A DNA stretch of 20,963 nucleotides from Promethearchaeota archaeon (GCA_019057735.1 JAHLWV010000011.1:1-20963), one strand, 5' to 3'. Positions 1-7,874 are shown, counted from the stretch's first letter. Notes: generated by a model from the sequence alone, not told the origin. Made by a program: numbers and translations.

Positions 1-791
1 GGAAGATAATTAAAGCCGCTCAAGACATTGAAAAAATGGGATTTAAAAGCGCTGACATAATCTGGGAAAAAAGAAAACATTTGAACCGCTTGACAACGAA
101 TAGTTCTACATTAGACGAAATATTAGCTGGAGGTATTGAACCAGGTTCTGTTACTGAGTTTTATGGAGAATATAGAACGGGTAAGACTCAAATTGCCCAT
201 CAACTCTGCGTTAATGTTCAATTACCTTATGAGGAAGGAGGTTTAGAAGGTAATGCTCTTTATGTCGACACAGAATCGACTTTTAGACCTGAGAGAATAA
301 TTCAAATGGCAGATGCGAAAAATTTAGATTATAACAAAACTTTGAAAAATATTATTGTGGGTAGGGCTTATAATAGCGACCATCAAGTGCTATTAATAAA
401 AGAAGCAACAAAAATAATTAAAGAAAAAAATATTAAACTTGTAGTCGTGGATTCAATAATAGGCCATTTTCGAAGCGAATACATAGGAAGGGGCACTTTA
501 GCAAATAGACAACAAACTCTGAACGTTCATATTCACGATTTATTACGACTAACAGAAGTGTTTGAAGAGCTCGCTGTAATGTTTACTAACCAAGTTTCAT
601 CGAAACCTGATGTATTCTATGGCAATCCAACAGTGGCTACGGGTGGTCATATTATCGCTCATGGTGCTACTGTAAGAATATATCTAAGAAAAGGAAAGGG
701 CGAACAGAGGGTAGCGAAAATGATCGACGCCCCACATTTACCAGAAGCGGAAGCTGTGTTTTCAATAACAGAAGAAGGTATAAAAGATTAA
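1..791 (+). CDS. radA: DNA repair and recombination protein RadA (5'-truncated by window edge)
   Basis: RadA is the archaeal RecA/Rad51-family recombinase that forms filaments on single-stranded DNA and drives ATP-dependent strand exchange. The reading frame is already open at base 3, and the residues before the first ATG (base 36) match the linker that precedes the RadA core. The gene therefore starts outside the window and the N-terminal helix-hairpin-helix domain is missing here. The visible core contains the Walker A motif GEYRTGKTQ, the motif [11 protein letters not shown], a Walker B strand (KLVVVDSI), the [10 protein letters not shown] motif and the conserved C-terminal segment with [17 protein letters not shown]. 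The P-loop reads RTGKT, as in eukaryotic Rad51/Dmc1, where most archaeal RadA proteins have GSGKT. The rest is typically archaeal. It converges on the OsmC gene, with a 39-base gap. Confidence 0.95.
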   Translation, partial: KIIKAAQDIEKMGFKSADIIWEKRKHLNRLTTNSSTLDEILAGGIEPGSVTEFYGEYRTGKTQIAHQLCVNVQLPYEEGGLEGNALYVDTESTFRPERIIQMADAKNLDYNKTLKNIIVGRAYNSDHQVLLIKEATKIIKEKNIKLVVVDSIIGHFRSEYIGRGTLANRQQTLNVHIHDLLRLTEVFEELAVMFTNQVSSKPDVFYGNPTVATGGHIIAHGATVRIYLRKGKGEQRVAKMIDAPHLPEAEAVFSITEEGIKD

Positions 792-830
792 ACTAGTTAG
801 TATAAATATATAAAGAGAATTATAAAAAAA

Positions 831-1268
831 CTAATAATTAAGGTTTACTTCAACATCAATTCCTTCTCTAACGGCTTGAGTGACTATACAGTATTGCTCG
901 AACATCTTTTTACATTGATCTGCTCTCTTACGCGTGGCTGGATCGCTAATTTTAATATTAAGGTCAACATCTATTTTCATTACTCTCCAAAATCCCTTTT
1001 TATTACGAGCAATCGTTAGTTCTGCCTCTGCTTTTAAATCATCTAGAGTAAGATTTTTTTTCTTCAAACAAAAGATGAAACTTGCACTCAAACAACCTAA
1101 CAACGCTAATCCTAGCATCCTAGTAGGATTAGGCCCGAGCATATCGACTTCTTCAGTATGACTATCGTCAATGTAGCAATCTTTTACTTTCATGTCCCCA
1201 AGTTCGCACGAAAATATCATTTCTTCTTTTAACGATAATCCTACTTTGGTTTTCATTCCATCAGACAT
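831..1268 (-). CDS. OsmC family protein (first copy)
   Basis: A 145-residue OsmC/Ohr-superfamily protein. Members are dimeric thiol peroxidases that reduce organic hydroperoxides, though many archaeal members are untested. Two cysteines stand at the expected places: C59 in LLGCLSASF, at the start of the central helix, and C127 in EQYCIVTQAV near the C-terminus, followed by the terminal beta strand VEVNLNY. The start is ATG at 1268; no strong ribosome-binding site is visible. It is the last gene of a minus-strand series and follows a second OsmC gene after 197 bases, so it may have its own promoter. The two OsmC copies are very divergent from each other, so they are not a recent duplication. 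The substrate is unknown. Confidence 0.85.
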   Translation of the reverse strand: MSDGMKTKVGLSLKEEMIFSCELGDMKVKDCYIDDSHTEEVDMLGPNPTRMLGLALLGCLSASFIFCLKKKNLTLDDLKAEAELTIARNKKGFWRVMKIDVDLNIKISDPATRKRADQCKKMFEQYCIVTQAVREGIDVEVNLNY

Positions 1269-1317
1269 CTATTACACATCTACAATGATTTTTTTGCATT
1301 AAAATTTTATTTTCAAT

Positions 1318-1329
1318 CCACTTGAGTGG
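1318..1329. repeat. Short inverted repeat upstream of first osmC-like gene
   Basis: CCACT and AGTGG arms separated by TG lie 50-61 bases upstream of the OsmC start at 1268. The position would suit a regulator site near a promoter. The arms are only five bases long, so chance is possible. Confidence 0.3.
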
Positions 1330-1407
1330 TTATAATTTGAAACTATCATTTTACTCTTAAATCTTTTTTATTTAATTTATAAGATAAAAGATTCGACTAC
1401 AAGTAAA

Positions 1408-1423
1408 ATCAAATCAATTTGAT
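1408..1423. repeat. Inverted repeat ATCAAAT-CA-ATTTGAT between the two OsmC genes
   Basis: Two perfect 7-base arms separated by 2 bases lie in the 197-base gap between the OsmC genes, downstream of the T-tract of the upstream gene and about 140 bases before the start of the downstream gene. It could be an operator or a transcript-end hairpin. In an AT-rich genome it could also be chance. Confidence 0.35.
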
Positions 1424-1440
1424 GAATCACCATCACCATC

Positions 1441-1449
1441 AAAAAAAAA
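1441..1449 (-). terminator. T-tract terminator after second OsmC gene
   Basis: Nine consecutive T on the minus strand begin 17 bases after the stop codon of the OsmC gene ending at 1466. Archaeal RNA polymerase terminates at such oligo-T tracts without needing a hairpin. Confidence 0.5.
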
Positions 1450-1465
1450 TATATAATTATATTAT

Positions 1466-1942
1466 TTATTCAACGAGAATATTATATGTATTTTCTATCT
1501 TTGTTTTCACGGAATTAGCGAGAGGACACGCTTTTTCAGTTAACTCTAATATTTTTAAGGCCTTCTTTTTCGTCTCGGTTGATGAGATTGTCAATGTTAT
1601 GTTATTTTCTATTTTTTCCATTATTTTAATACCTGTTGAGGTATCAATGTAACCTTCTGCGCTAATCTTAAGCGTTTTGTATTTTAAATTTGAATTACTT
1701 GAGACTACAGAAAAAGTCGTAAAAAAACACCCAGATACAGCGGCGATAAAAAAATGTTCGGGAGTATAATACTTCCGTAACCCGTCTTCTCCTTTAGGCC
1801 CATCATAAGCAAGGGGTAGTTGAAAATCGATTTCTGATAGGTGATTACTATCAGGTATTTGAATAGTTTGAACTCTCTTCCGATTATTTTCTTTTAATGT
1901 TTCGCTTTCTCGTTGAAAAATTGTTAATTTAAATTTATCCAC
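1466..1942 (-). CDS. OsmC family protein (second copy)
   Basis: A 158-residue OsmC/Ohr-superfamily protein. The peroxidatic-type cysteine C72 lies in AAVSGCFFTTF and the partner C139 in EKACPLANSV. E62 in TPEHFFIAAV is the likely conserved acidic residue just before the central helix. These match the family better than the neighbouring copy does, particularly the ACPLANS segment. The expected role is reduction of organic or thiol peroxides, by family only. The start is GTG at 1942: a GGTGA ribosome-binding site lies six bases upstream, and the ATG overlapping that site runs into a stop at once. It lies 62 bases downstream of the CoA-disulfide-reductase-type flavoprotein, which suggests a shared redox role. 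Confidence 0.87.
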   Translation of the reverse strand: MDKFKLTIFQRESETLKENNRKRVQTIQIPDSNHLSEIDFQLPLAYDGPKGEDGLRKYYTPEHFFIAAVSGCFFTTFSVVSSNSNLKYKTLKISAEGYIDTSTGIKIMEKIENNITLTISSTETKKKALKILELTEKACPLANSVKTKIENTYNILVE

Positions 1943-1980
1943 TCTTTTTCACCATTATTTTATTAATTGTTTATTTGTTA

Positions 1981-2002
1981 TAATAATAATAATAATAATA
2001 AT
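1981..2002. repeat. (TAA)7 trinucleotide microsatellite
   Basis: Seven uninterrupted TAA units plus one T lie between the flavoprotein stop (2005) and the OsmC start (1942). The repeat falls in the untranslated leader or spacer of the downstream OsmC gene. Confidence 0.9.
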
Positions 2003-2004
2003 CT

Positions 2005-3366
2005 TTAACGGCATTTCTTTCGTGCCACATTCGCAGCTATAAGAATAGAATCCCAAACTGGAGCAAATGGAGGTGCGTAAGAAAGATCGAGCTTTTGAAT
2101 GTCATCTATTTTCATTTTCGCTGATAGTGCTGTTGCTAAAACATCAATTTTCTTTCCACCTAACGGAGAGGGGGCAGTAATCTCTGCTCCTAACAGCTGA
2201 TGAGTTTTCACGTCAAATAATAAATATGTTGTCATTTTGAGTTTGAATTGATTTCCTCTATTTGGATAATAATGAGCAATTTCATTGCTTTCAATCAAAA
2301 CTGAACCCGGATCATATCCCAATTCTTTTGCTTCTGTTTCTGTTATCCCCGTTTTTCCACAATATAAATCAAATACTTTCCAAACAGATGTTCCAACTAC
2401 ACCAGGAAATGGATCAACTATATTACCTGCAATTACATTTCCAGCGATTCTTCCTTGTTTATTTGCTGCAGGGGCAAGAGGGATATATACGTTTCTTTTT
2501 AAAATTTGATGGTAAACTGTTGTGCAATCACCAGCTGCAAATACATTTTCAATATTAGTTTTCATGTACTCATCTACAATTATTGCCCCGTTCATCATTT
2601 TCAGTTTTGTACTTTTAAATATATCCGTATTCGGAACGACTCCTATAGAAATCTGTATAAAATCTGCTTCTAAAGAATCCCCATCCTCAAAATTAATCCT
2701 TAATCGTTTGTCTGAAATAGCCTCTAGGTTTTTAGCGTATTTTTCGAGAATTACTGTGATTCCATTTTTTTCAAGCTCTTTTTTAATATAGTCTTGGCTT
2801 TTTGTCCGAAAAATCAGTCTGGGTCCAACGATAGTTAAATCATCAATACCTTGTGATTTATAGGCTTCGAGCATTTCTAAATTTAAATAACCAGCTCCAA
2901 GAAGAATTCCAGATTTGGCTCCACTTTCACTTAAGAATATTTTTACTTTATCGGCATCCTCGATATTATGTATGTGAAAGATACGATTATGTTCAAGAGT
3001 TATTTCCGGACGCTTTTTGGGTTTACCACCAGTCGCAATTACCAATTGATCATAGTCTTTCTCGAAGATTTCATTAGTTTTAATATCTTTAACTTTAACT
3101 ATTTTTGCTTCAAAATTTACAGATAATACCTCGTGATAAATGTGAACTGGAATATTTCTTTTTTCTAGAAATGCTTCCTTGGTAATAGTAATTAACTTGT
3201 CTCGATCTTCAACGATTCCGCTTACATAATAAGGAAGACCACATGAACCATATGAAATGTAAGGTCCTTTTTCGTAAACATCAATTGTCCAATCGGGATG
3301 TGCTCTTCTTACCGCACTCGCAGCACTCAAACCAGCGGGATTTCCACCTATTACAACTAAATTCAT
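2005..3366 (-). CDS. CoA-disulfide reductase / NADH oxidase-type FAD flavoprotein
   Basis: A 453-residue pyridine nucleotide-disulfide oxidoreductase of the single-cysteine CoADR/NOX group. It begins with the FAD motif GGNPAGLSAA (7-16). The redox cysteine is C42 in SYGSCGLPYY; there is no CxxxxC pair, so it is not a classical disulfide reductase. The NAD(P)H-binding motif is GAGYLNLE (157-164) and the second FAD motif is AAGD (277-280). The C-terminal dimerisation domain carries Y367 in AHYYPN and Y430 in DLSYAPPFAP, at positions where CoA-disulfide reductases keep tyrosines. Likely reactions are NAD(P)H-dependent reduction of CoA disulfide or related persulfides, or O2 reduction; the sequence does not decide between them. 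Two OsmC-type genes follow. A TATA-like box about 30 bases upstream suggests a nearly leaderless transcript. Confidence 0.88.
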   Translation of the reverse strand: MNLVVIGGNPAGLSAASAVRRAHPDWTIDVYEKGPYISYGSCGLPYYVSGIVEDRDKLITITKEAFLEKRNIPVHIYHEVLSVNFEAKIVKVKDIKTNEIFEKDYDQLVIATGGKPKKRPEITLEHNRIFHIHNIEDADKVKIFLSESGAKSGILLGAGYLNLEMLEAYKSQGIDDLTIVGPRLIFRTKSQDYIKKELEKNGITVILEKYAKNLEAISDKRLRINFEDGDSLEADFIQISIGVVPNTDIFKSTKLKMMNGAIIVDEYMKTNIENVFAAGDCTTVYHQILKRNVYIPLAPAANKQGRIAGNVIAGNIVDPFPGVVGTSVWKVFDLYCGKTGITETEAKELGYDPGSVLIESNEIAHYYPNRGNQFKLKMTTYLLFDVKTHQLLGAEITAPSPLGGKKIDVLATALSAKMKIDDIQKLDLSYAPPFAPVWDSILIAANVARKKCR

Positions 3367-3390
3367 CTTTTCTTACGCACTCAAAGTATT

Positions 3391-3415
3391 AAAATTATAA
3401 AAAAACAAACGTTTG
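3391..3415 (-). promoter_or_regulatory. Probable promoter plus palindromic operator of flavoprotein gene
   Basis: On the minus strand a TTATAATTTT box (3400-3391) is centred about 30 bases before the ATG at 3366, the usual archaeal TATA distance for a near-leaderless message. A perfect 10-base palindrome, CAAACGTTTG (3406-3415), stands just upstream, separated by a T-run. It could bind a regulator that controls access of TBP/TFB. The T-run may also end transcription from the upstream gene, which stops at 3455. Confidence 0.5.
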
Positions 3416-3454
3416 ATTTTATTAAAACCTAAACAGTTATCTTTAAAATCGCAC

Positions 3455-4045
3455 TTAATTACTTTCAAATCGCTTTATTTTATAATGCCGTGTTAAATGG
3501 AAAAATAGTCCTACAAAATAAAGTGATATAATAAAAATAAATTGAAAGGCAAACAAGATAGTAAATACTACCATAAGTATGAATAAAATTGCTTCGATTC
3601 CCAAACTCACCTTACTACTATAATATTTTGAGTCGAAATAAGATTCTGGATTTTTGAATTTTGACAAGTATTTAGGTAGGTTTTCAAATTCCTCCTTAGA
3701 TATTAGTAATTTTAAACCAATTTGTTTTTTTTGAAAATAGAAAAAATTCGTACCCCAATCAAAAGTATCTATAATAACATGGATTGAATATATTGCACCA
3801 CTAAAGGCTAAGACTGGCCAATTAAAAATTATTCCAATCAATAGCATAAGAAATCCAGGAATAATTGAATGAGAAATAAGCATCCTGTGATTGTGATTTA
3901 TTGCATATTTAGCAAACAATACATCAAGATCGCAAATAAAGGAAAATAAAACGATAAAAGCGAATTCAAATAAGGAAAAGCTGTAGAAATAGTTTAAAAT
4001 TGAAGTAAGTATTACTCCAGCTGCGAAATGACTATTTATGTGCAT
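3455..4045 (-). CDS. YdjM-like membrane-bound metal-dependent hydrolase family protein
   Basis: A 196-residue integral membrane protein that fits the YdjM/DUF457 family (putative LexA-regulated membrane hydrolase; no firm biochemical role). The His/Asp pattern of the family is visible: H2 and H6 in MHINSHFAAG, paired Asp in ICDLDVLF, then NHNHRMLISHS, and SIHVIIDTFDWG. These would form a metal site. Hydrophobic segments lie near residues 8-40, 60-95 and 145-185, with a soluble charged loop in between that holds several lysines. The start is ATG at 4045 with AGGT seven bases upstream. It follows the sugar kinase after 20 bases and is probably co-transcribed with it. The substrate is unknown. 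Confidence 0.72.
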   Translation of the reverse strand: MHINSHFAAGVILTSILNYFYSFSLFEFAFIVLFSFICDLDVLFAKYAINHNHRMLISHSIIPGFLMLLIGIIFNWPVLAFSGAIYSIHVIIDTFDWGTNFFYFQKKQIGLKLLISKEEFENLPKYLSKFKNPESYFDSKYYSSKVSLGIEAILFILMVVFTILFAFQFIFIISLYFVGLFFHLTRHYKIKRFESN

Positions 4046-4065
4046 TATATTTACCTAAAAAAGAT

Positions 4066-5046
4066 TTATTTAATGTAATTTTTGCTTGCTACTCTTTTAA
4101 AGATTCTTTTTCTTGTTTCAAACCCCTTTGGACCCTTCTTTTCCACCAAAAAAGAAGCTGCTGCTGAAGCTAAGAGAGCGTTTTTTTCAATCTTTTCCCA
4201 AGTCATATCAGAATTCAGCAATTCATATAAAAATATTGTTAAATATACATCTCCTGCCCCTGTTTCATCTAAAACTCTCTTTGGTTTATAAGCGGGTATT
4301 CTTAAAAGTTTTTCACCATTTTTTAATATCAGCGATCCTGCTTCCCCCATTGTCATAATGTATATTGCTTTATTCCCAAATCTCTTGAAATAATACATGA
4401 TTTTTTCAGGTTCTGTATGATTTGATAATAATTTCATCTCAACTTCAGATCCTTTAAGAATTAATTTATCTCCAATCAAGTTGATTATTTCTATCATATT
4501 TGAGATAATAGCCTCATCTCTAACATACGATACTTCTCCGTCGTCATCAATATTTCTTATAAATCCTTGCAAATCAATTCCAATATATGTATTTGGGAAC
4601 TTTTTTACTATTTTTGATACATATTCAAAAGAAATTTCGTTACACAGAGGTGCTAATACCAGAATACTAGGGGGTGTTGATAATATTTTTTCTGGGATAT
4701 CTTCAAATTTTAGTTTAGGACTGCAGGATTTAAGAGTTAAACGCCTCGAATGATCTGAATAGTTTAATTCAAAATTAGTGTTCTCAGTTTCGAAAGTTTT
4801 TACACCACTGAAATCAATATTCTTATCGTCAAAATGTTTTAGTAAAGATTTATTAAAATTTTGAAGTCCTAAATTAGAGATTACGCTAATTTTTATTGAT
4901 TTTGTATAAGTTTTAAGAGCAAGGGAGCCAAAAGTTACAGTCCCACCCAAGGATGGTTTTCTTTTTTGTTTAAAACGAATTATCGTATCAATTGCATGAT
5001 GTCCAATGAATAAAAATGATACGTATTCTTTTTTACGAATAGCCAT
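4066..5046 (-). CDS. PfkB-family carbohydrate kinase
   Basis: A 326-residue ribokinase/PfkB-fold kinase that transfers phosphate from ATP to a sugar or sugar-like alcohol. The C-terminal PfkB signature DETGAGDVYLTIF is intact, with D266 as the expected catalytic base and GAG forming the anion hole. An N-terminal LGGTVTFGSLALK segment matches the substrate-side di-glycine region. The motif MTMGEAGSLIL before the signature is typical of the ATP-binding half. Length is normal for the family. The substrate cannot be read from sequence: ribose, a nucleoside, myo-inositol and a hexose are all possible. The start is ATG at 5046. A terminator-like hairpin separates it from the coiled-coil gene upstream, and the YdjM-like gene follows closely. 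Confidence 0.85.
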   Translation of the reverse strand: MAIRKKEYVSFLFIGHHAIDTIIRFKQKRKPSLGGTVTFGSLALKTYTKSIKISVISNLGLQNFNKSLLKHFDDKNIDFSGVKTFETENTNFELNYSDHSRRLTLKSCSPKLKFEDIPEKILSTPPSILVLAPLCNEISFEYVSKIVKKFPNTYIGIDLQGFIRNIDDDGEVSYVRDEAIISNMIEIINLIGDKLILKGSEVEMKLLSNHTEPEKIMYYFKRFGNKAIYIMTMGEAGSLILKNGEKLLRIPAYKPKRVLDETGAGDVYLTIFLYELLNSDMTWEKIEKNALLASAAASFLVEKKGPKGFETRKRIFKRVASKNYIK

Positions 5047-5090
5047 CTATTCTTCATGTAATATCTTATTATTCATAAAACTTACTTAAT

Positions 5091-5117
5091 AAAAAGGGTT
5101 CAGAGAACTGAATTTTT
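5091..5117 (-). terminator. Hairpin plus T-run after coiled-coil gene
   Basis: On the minus strand, TTCAG and CTGAA arms with a TTCT loop are followed by CCC and five T. An A5 run before the stem can pair with that T5. It begins about 27 bases after the stop codon at 5144 and before the kinase start at 5046, so it probably ends the coiled-coil transcript. Confidence 0.5.
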
Positions 5118-5143
5118 CTACGGGAAAAAACTTTTCAATTTTT

Positions 5144-6220
5144 TTAAAGGAGGTTAACTTTCAAATCAGTAATTTCTTTTTCCTTTTCAGAAAGCGTGAT
5201 TTTTAACTTATTTATGTTCTTCTGTAAACTTTCAACTAATTCCGCCATTGAATTGCTCGGATCTGAAGTAGGAGAAATTGCCGATAATTTTAAATCTGCT
5301 ATTATGTTTTCCTTCTCTCTAACTTTATTTTCAAGATTTTTGATTTTCTGTCCGTATTCCTCAGAATTTATTAGGGGTGTTTCTTTATTACTGCTTTTGA
5401 GAGAGTTTTGTAATTCTGCTAATTGTTTCTTAAGTAATTCGTTTTCTTTTTCTAAGGATTCGAATTCATTATCAGTAAGATTAACATCCTTTCCTTCTAA
5501 CGCGCTTTTTAATTCGTTCTTTTCTTTCTTTAAATTTTCGACAATACGTTTGTATTTAGTCAAATCTGATTGAAGATCTTGGCACAAAGTTTCAAGAGGT
5601 TGAGTAGAAGACTCCGGAGGCATAGGCTTAATTACTTTTTGTTCAGAAGCACTCGCTTGAACTACGAAGTCGATGGGTTTGCTTTTTAATTCTTCTTCGT
5701 AGTTTTGGGTTAGTTGTTCTATTTCATTTGATAATTCTGTGGTCTTACGCTCTAAATTTTGTACTGATATATCCCTTTTTGATATCTCCGATTTCAATTC
5801 CTCAATGATTCCATTTTCTGTCATAGAACCCTGCCCAATCTGTGTAGTAGCTTGAGATTGGAAATTTAAGATTAAATTATCTTTTGATTTTATTTCCTCA
5901 TCCTTCTCTAATAATAACTTTATCATGCTTTTAATTTTGTTTCCCAGTTCTGAATTTTCTTGCTTTAGATTATTTAATTGCATAGCAATTTCTGCTACAG
6001 CTTCGTCTTTTTCAATTTTTAGCTTTTCTTTTTCTCCAACTGCTTTTTTAAGAATTTCCTCAGATTTAGTAATTAAATCTATGTTCGCAACAATTTTACT
6101 TCGCAATTGTTCGTTCTCTTTTTGAATCTCTCCAATTACGGAGGGTGTGTTCTCTGTCGCTAATTTTTTTTTCCATAAAGAGATAAAATCTTCAGCTGCT
6201 TTCTCTTCGTTTTCCGGCAT
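5144..6220 (-). CDS. Long coiled-coil protein, function unknown
   Basis: A 358-residue protein that I do not recognise. It is almost wholly predicted coiled coil, with heptad-like Leu/Ile spacing and many Glu/Lys. Three coiled segments (about residues 35-118, 140-185 and 215-358) are broken by a Gln/Thr/Gly-rich linker near 120-137 and a Pro/Ser-rich linker near 187-210. No signal peptide or membrane segment is visible, so it is probably cytosolic. A short region with Trp (EDFISLWKKKL) near the N-terminus could be an amphipathic anchor. It lies 32-39 bases downstream of the MEMO-like gene and may be co-transcribed with it. Similarity searches with such composition hit SMC/myosin-like proteins nonspecifically, so I give no function. 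Confidence 0.7.
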   Translation of the reverse strand: MPENEEKAAEDFISLWKKKLATENTPSVIGEIQKENEQLRSKIVANIDLITKSEEILKKAVGEKEKLKIEKDEAVAEIAMQLNNLKQENSELGNKIKSMIKLLLEKDEEIKSKDNLILNFQSQATTQIGQGSMTENGIIEELKSEISKRDISVQNLERKTTELSNEIEQLTQNYEEELKSKPIDFVVQASASEQKVIKPMPPESSTQPLETLCQDLQSDLTKYKRIVENLKKEKNELKSALEGKDVNLTDNEFESLEKENELLKKQLAELQNSLKSSNKETPLINSEEYGQKIKNLENKVREKENIIADLKLSAISPTSDPSNSMAELVESLQKNINKLKITLSEKEKEITDLKVNLL

Positions 6221-6259
6221 AGTTCTCTAAATTTTTTCTTTAATTTTAGGTTTTTTATT

Positions 6260-7153
6260 TTATTTCATTTTATAAATTATTCCTGAGAGGTACCCAACGC
6301 AATATCCATACTCACCCCGAATATCACTACTAGTGTAATACTTTAACAGTTCACCCTTCGTGGCATTTAATTTCATGCAAGTTAACATCATAGTTGTAAT
6401 TGTTTGTGCTCCACATACAGTTGTTTTCAGGGCATTTGTAAGCGCAATTTTAGGACGTAGTGCTACAAACGCATCAATAACATCTTGATCCACTTTTTTA
6501 AAATCTGCTAATTGTTTTTTATTTGTGATATTTTTGTGCGACATATCAGATGAAGCTACAATTACTATGTCTTTATTCGACGATTTTATCGCTAAAGAAA
6601 TATCTGCAGATATTTGTTCATATACTTCATACCCCTTTCTAGCTCCTATTTTTATTGTTACTATCTTTACATCTTTCTCTTTGGCACAATATTTAATGAA
6701 AGGAAGCTGGATCTCTATATTATGTTCTTGTTCCATGAAACCGGTGAAAGCAGAAGGATCTTCACCAATAATATCACTTGTATCTAAGATCTTTTTAGAT
6801 AATTCTTCGTCAATTAGTAAGTTTCCTAAAGGCGTTTCCCAAGCTCCATCCGCTAATAAAGCCACTTTCCCATAGCCAACATGATCAGTTCCCAAAATAA
6901 TTACAGTATCGGGGATTTTTTCTTTAAAGAGATTCAAGTAAGTATGTGCAGCACATCTCCCTGAAAAGGCGTATCCTGCATGAGGAGAAACACCACCAAT
7001 TATTGTTCTTGTATCTTGATGTAATGTCTCAGGTAATAAACCTGGTCCAAATTCACTTTCAGAAAAACTATATTCTAAATCTCTAATTAAATCCTCACGA
7101 TTTTTAGGGTACCAACTTCCTGCGTGTGATGCTTTTCTTATTCTTATTCCCAA
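6260..7153 (-). CDS. MEMO1-family protein
   Basis: A protein of about 297 residues in the MEMO family, a fold shared with class III extradiol dioxygenases. The predicted metal ligands are present; numbering here is from the longer GTG start at 7162. They are H61 in SPHAGY, H94 in GTDHVGYG and C250 in TVCGAQT, matching the His/His/Cys set of human MEMO1. ASHAGSWYP near the N-terminus and FMEQEHNIEIQLPF are also family hallmarks. Human MEMO1 binds copper or iron; the archaeal function is not established. I prefer TTG at 7153, because the GTG at 7162 lies inside an AGGTGA ribosome-binding site with five bases to the TTG. The gene diverges from endA. Confidence 0.9.
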   Translation of the reverse strand: MGIRIRKASHAGSWYPKNREDLIRDLEYSFSESEFGPGLLPETLHQDTRTIIGGVSPHAGYAFSGRCAAHTYLNLFKEKIPDTVIILGTDHVGYGKVALLADGAWETPLGNLLIDEELSKKILDTSDIIGEDPSAFTGFMEQEHNIEIQLPFIKYCAKEKDVKIVTIKIGARKGYEVYEQISADISLAIKSSNKDIVIVASSDMSHKNITNKKQLADFKKVDQDVIDAFVALRPKIALTNALKTTVCGAQTITTMMLTCMKLNATKGELLKYYTSSDIRGEYGYCVGYLSGIIYKMK

Positions 7154-7190
7154 TTTTCTCACCTTGTTATAAATAACATTTGTTTAAAAA

Positions 7191-7198
7191 TTTATATA
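7191..7198. promoter_or_regulatory. TATA-like element in the divergent MEMO/endA intergenic region
   Basis: TTTATATA reads as TATATAAA on the minus strand and is centred about 33 bases before the GTG at 7162. It would place the MEMO transcript start just before the AGGTGA site. It could also serve endA on the plus strand, but the 66-base distance would then need a long leader. Confidence 0.45.
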
Positions 7199-7260
7199 CT
7201 TTCATCTGTTCGAAACCAAATTGAAAGAATTATTAAACAATTTTTAATAGATCTTATTAG

Positions 7261-7863
7261 ATGACTGACGAAAAAGAACCTCCTATTTCACTAGAAGATA
7301 TTGACGAAAAGGATATCCCAGAAAGAATACCAACGACATATCTAAACAACCGCGTGATTGTTTTTAACCACCTCTATGCCTCGTATTTATATGTCAAAAT
7401 GAATTTTTTTGGGTCTCCTCTGGGGATAAGTAAACCCCGTTTAGAGTATTTTTCTAAACCATCAGAATTGTCCTTAATAGAAGCACTATTTTTGCTGAAA
7501 AGTGATAAAATTACCATATTTGACCCAAAACTAGATAAAAATTACTCTTATGACGAGTTTTACGATATTTGTAAAAAAATTCACCATAAATTTGAGGAGA
7601 AGTTCGTAATATACCAAGATTTAAGGCATAAAGGCTATATTCCTCGTCCAGGGCTTAAGTTTGGAGCCGATTTTGTTGTATATAAAAAAGGTCCGGGATT
7701 AGAACATTCACCATTTATTGCACACGTATTACCGAGTGACAGTAAAATTACCGCTATTGATATAGTTCGAGCTGGAAGATTAGCTACATCAGTTCGGAAG
7801 AAATTCGTAATTGCTAATCCTCTGACTATGAGTTACTACTTCTTTGAATGGTTCAAACCTTAA
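7261..7863 (+). CDS. endA: tRNA-splicing endonuclease
   Basis: A 200-residue archaeal intron endonuclease that cleaves bulge-helix-bulge motifs in pre-tRNA and pre-rRNA. The C-terminal catalytic domain is complete. LKFGADFVVYKKG carries catalytic Tyr141, LEHSPFIAHVL carries His149, and AGRLATSVRKKFVIA carries the catalytic Lys (about 180). The family ending YYFFEW is also present. The N-terminal part (about residues 30-110) corresponds to the structural domain, with an acidic leader of about 20 residues. A 200-residue chain with all three catalytic residues suits the alpha form (homotetramer, or paired with a beta subunit elsewhere) rather than the fused double-length form. It is the only complete plus-strand gene between two long minus-strand blocks and converges on the A2 gene. 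Confidence 0.93.
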   Translation: MTDEKEPPISLEDIDEKDIPERIPTTYLNNRVIVFNHLYASYLYVKMNFFGSPLGISKPRLEYFSKPSELSLIEALFLLKSDKITIFDPKLDKNYSYDEFYDICKKIHHKFEEKFVIYQDLRHKGYIPRPGLKFGADFVVYKKGPGLEHSPFIAHVLPSDSKITAIDIVRAGRLATSVRKKFVIANPLTMSYYFFEWFKP

Positions 7864-7874
7864 TTTCAGAATTG

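Noticed and set aside
1419..1652. Plus-strand reading frame starting with four His codons (looks like a His tag)
   Set aside because: It runs antisense through the C-terminal part of the OsmC gene; the CAC/CAT run is chance in the intergenic spacer and there is no vector sequence around it.
5147..5156. AAGGAGGT-like sequence on the plus strand, resembling a strong Shine-Dalgarno
   Set aside because: It is the reverse complement of the last codons of the coiled-coil gene, and no plausible plus-strand gene follows.
7207..7217. GTTCGAAACC resembling a tRNA T-arm segment
   Set aside because: No matching acceptor, D-arm or anticodon stem can be formed in the short MEMO/endA intergenic region.
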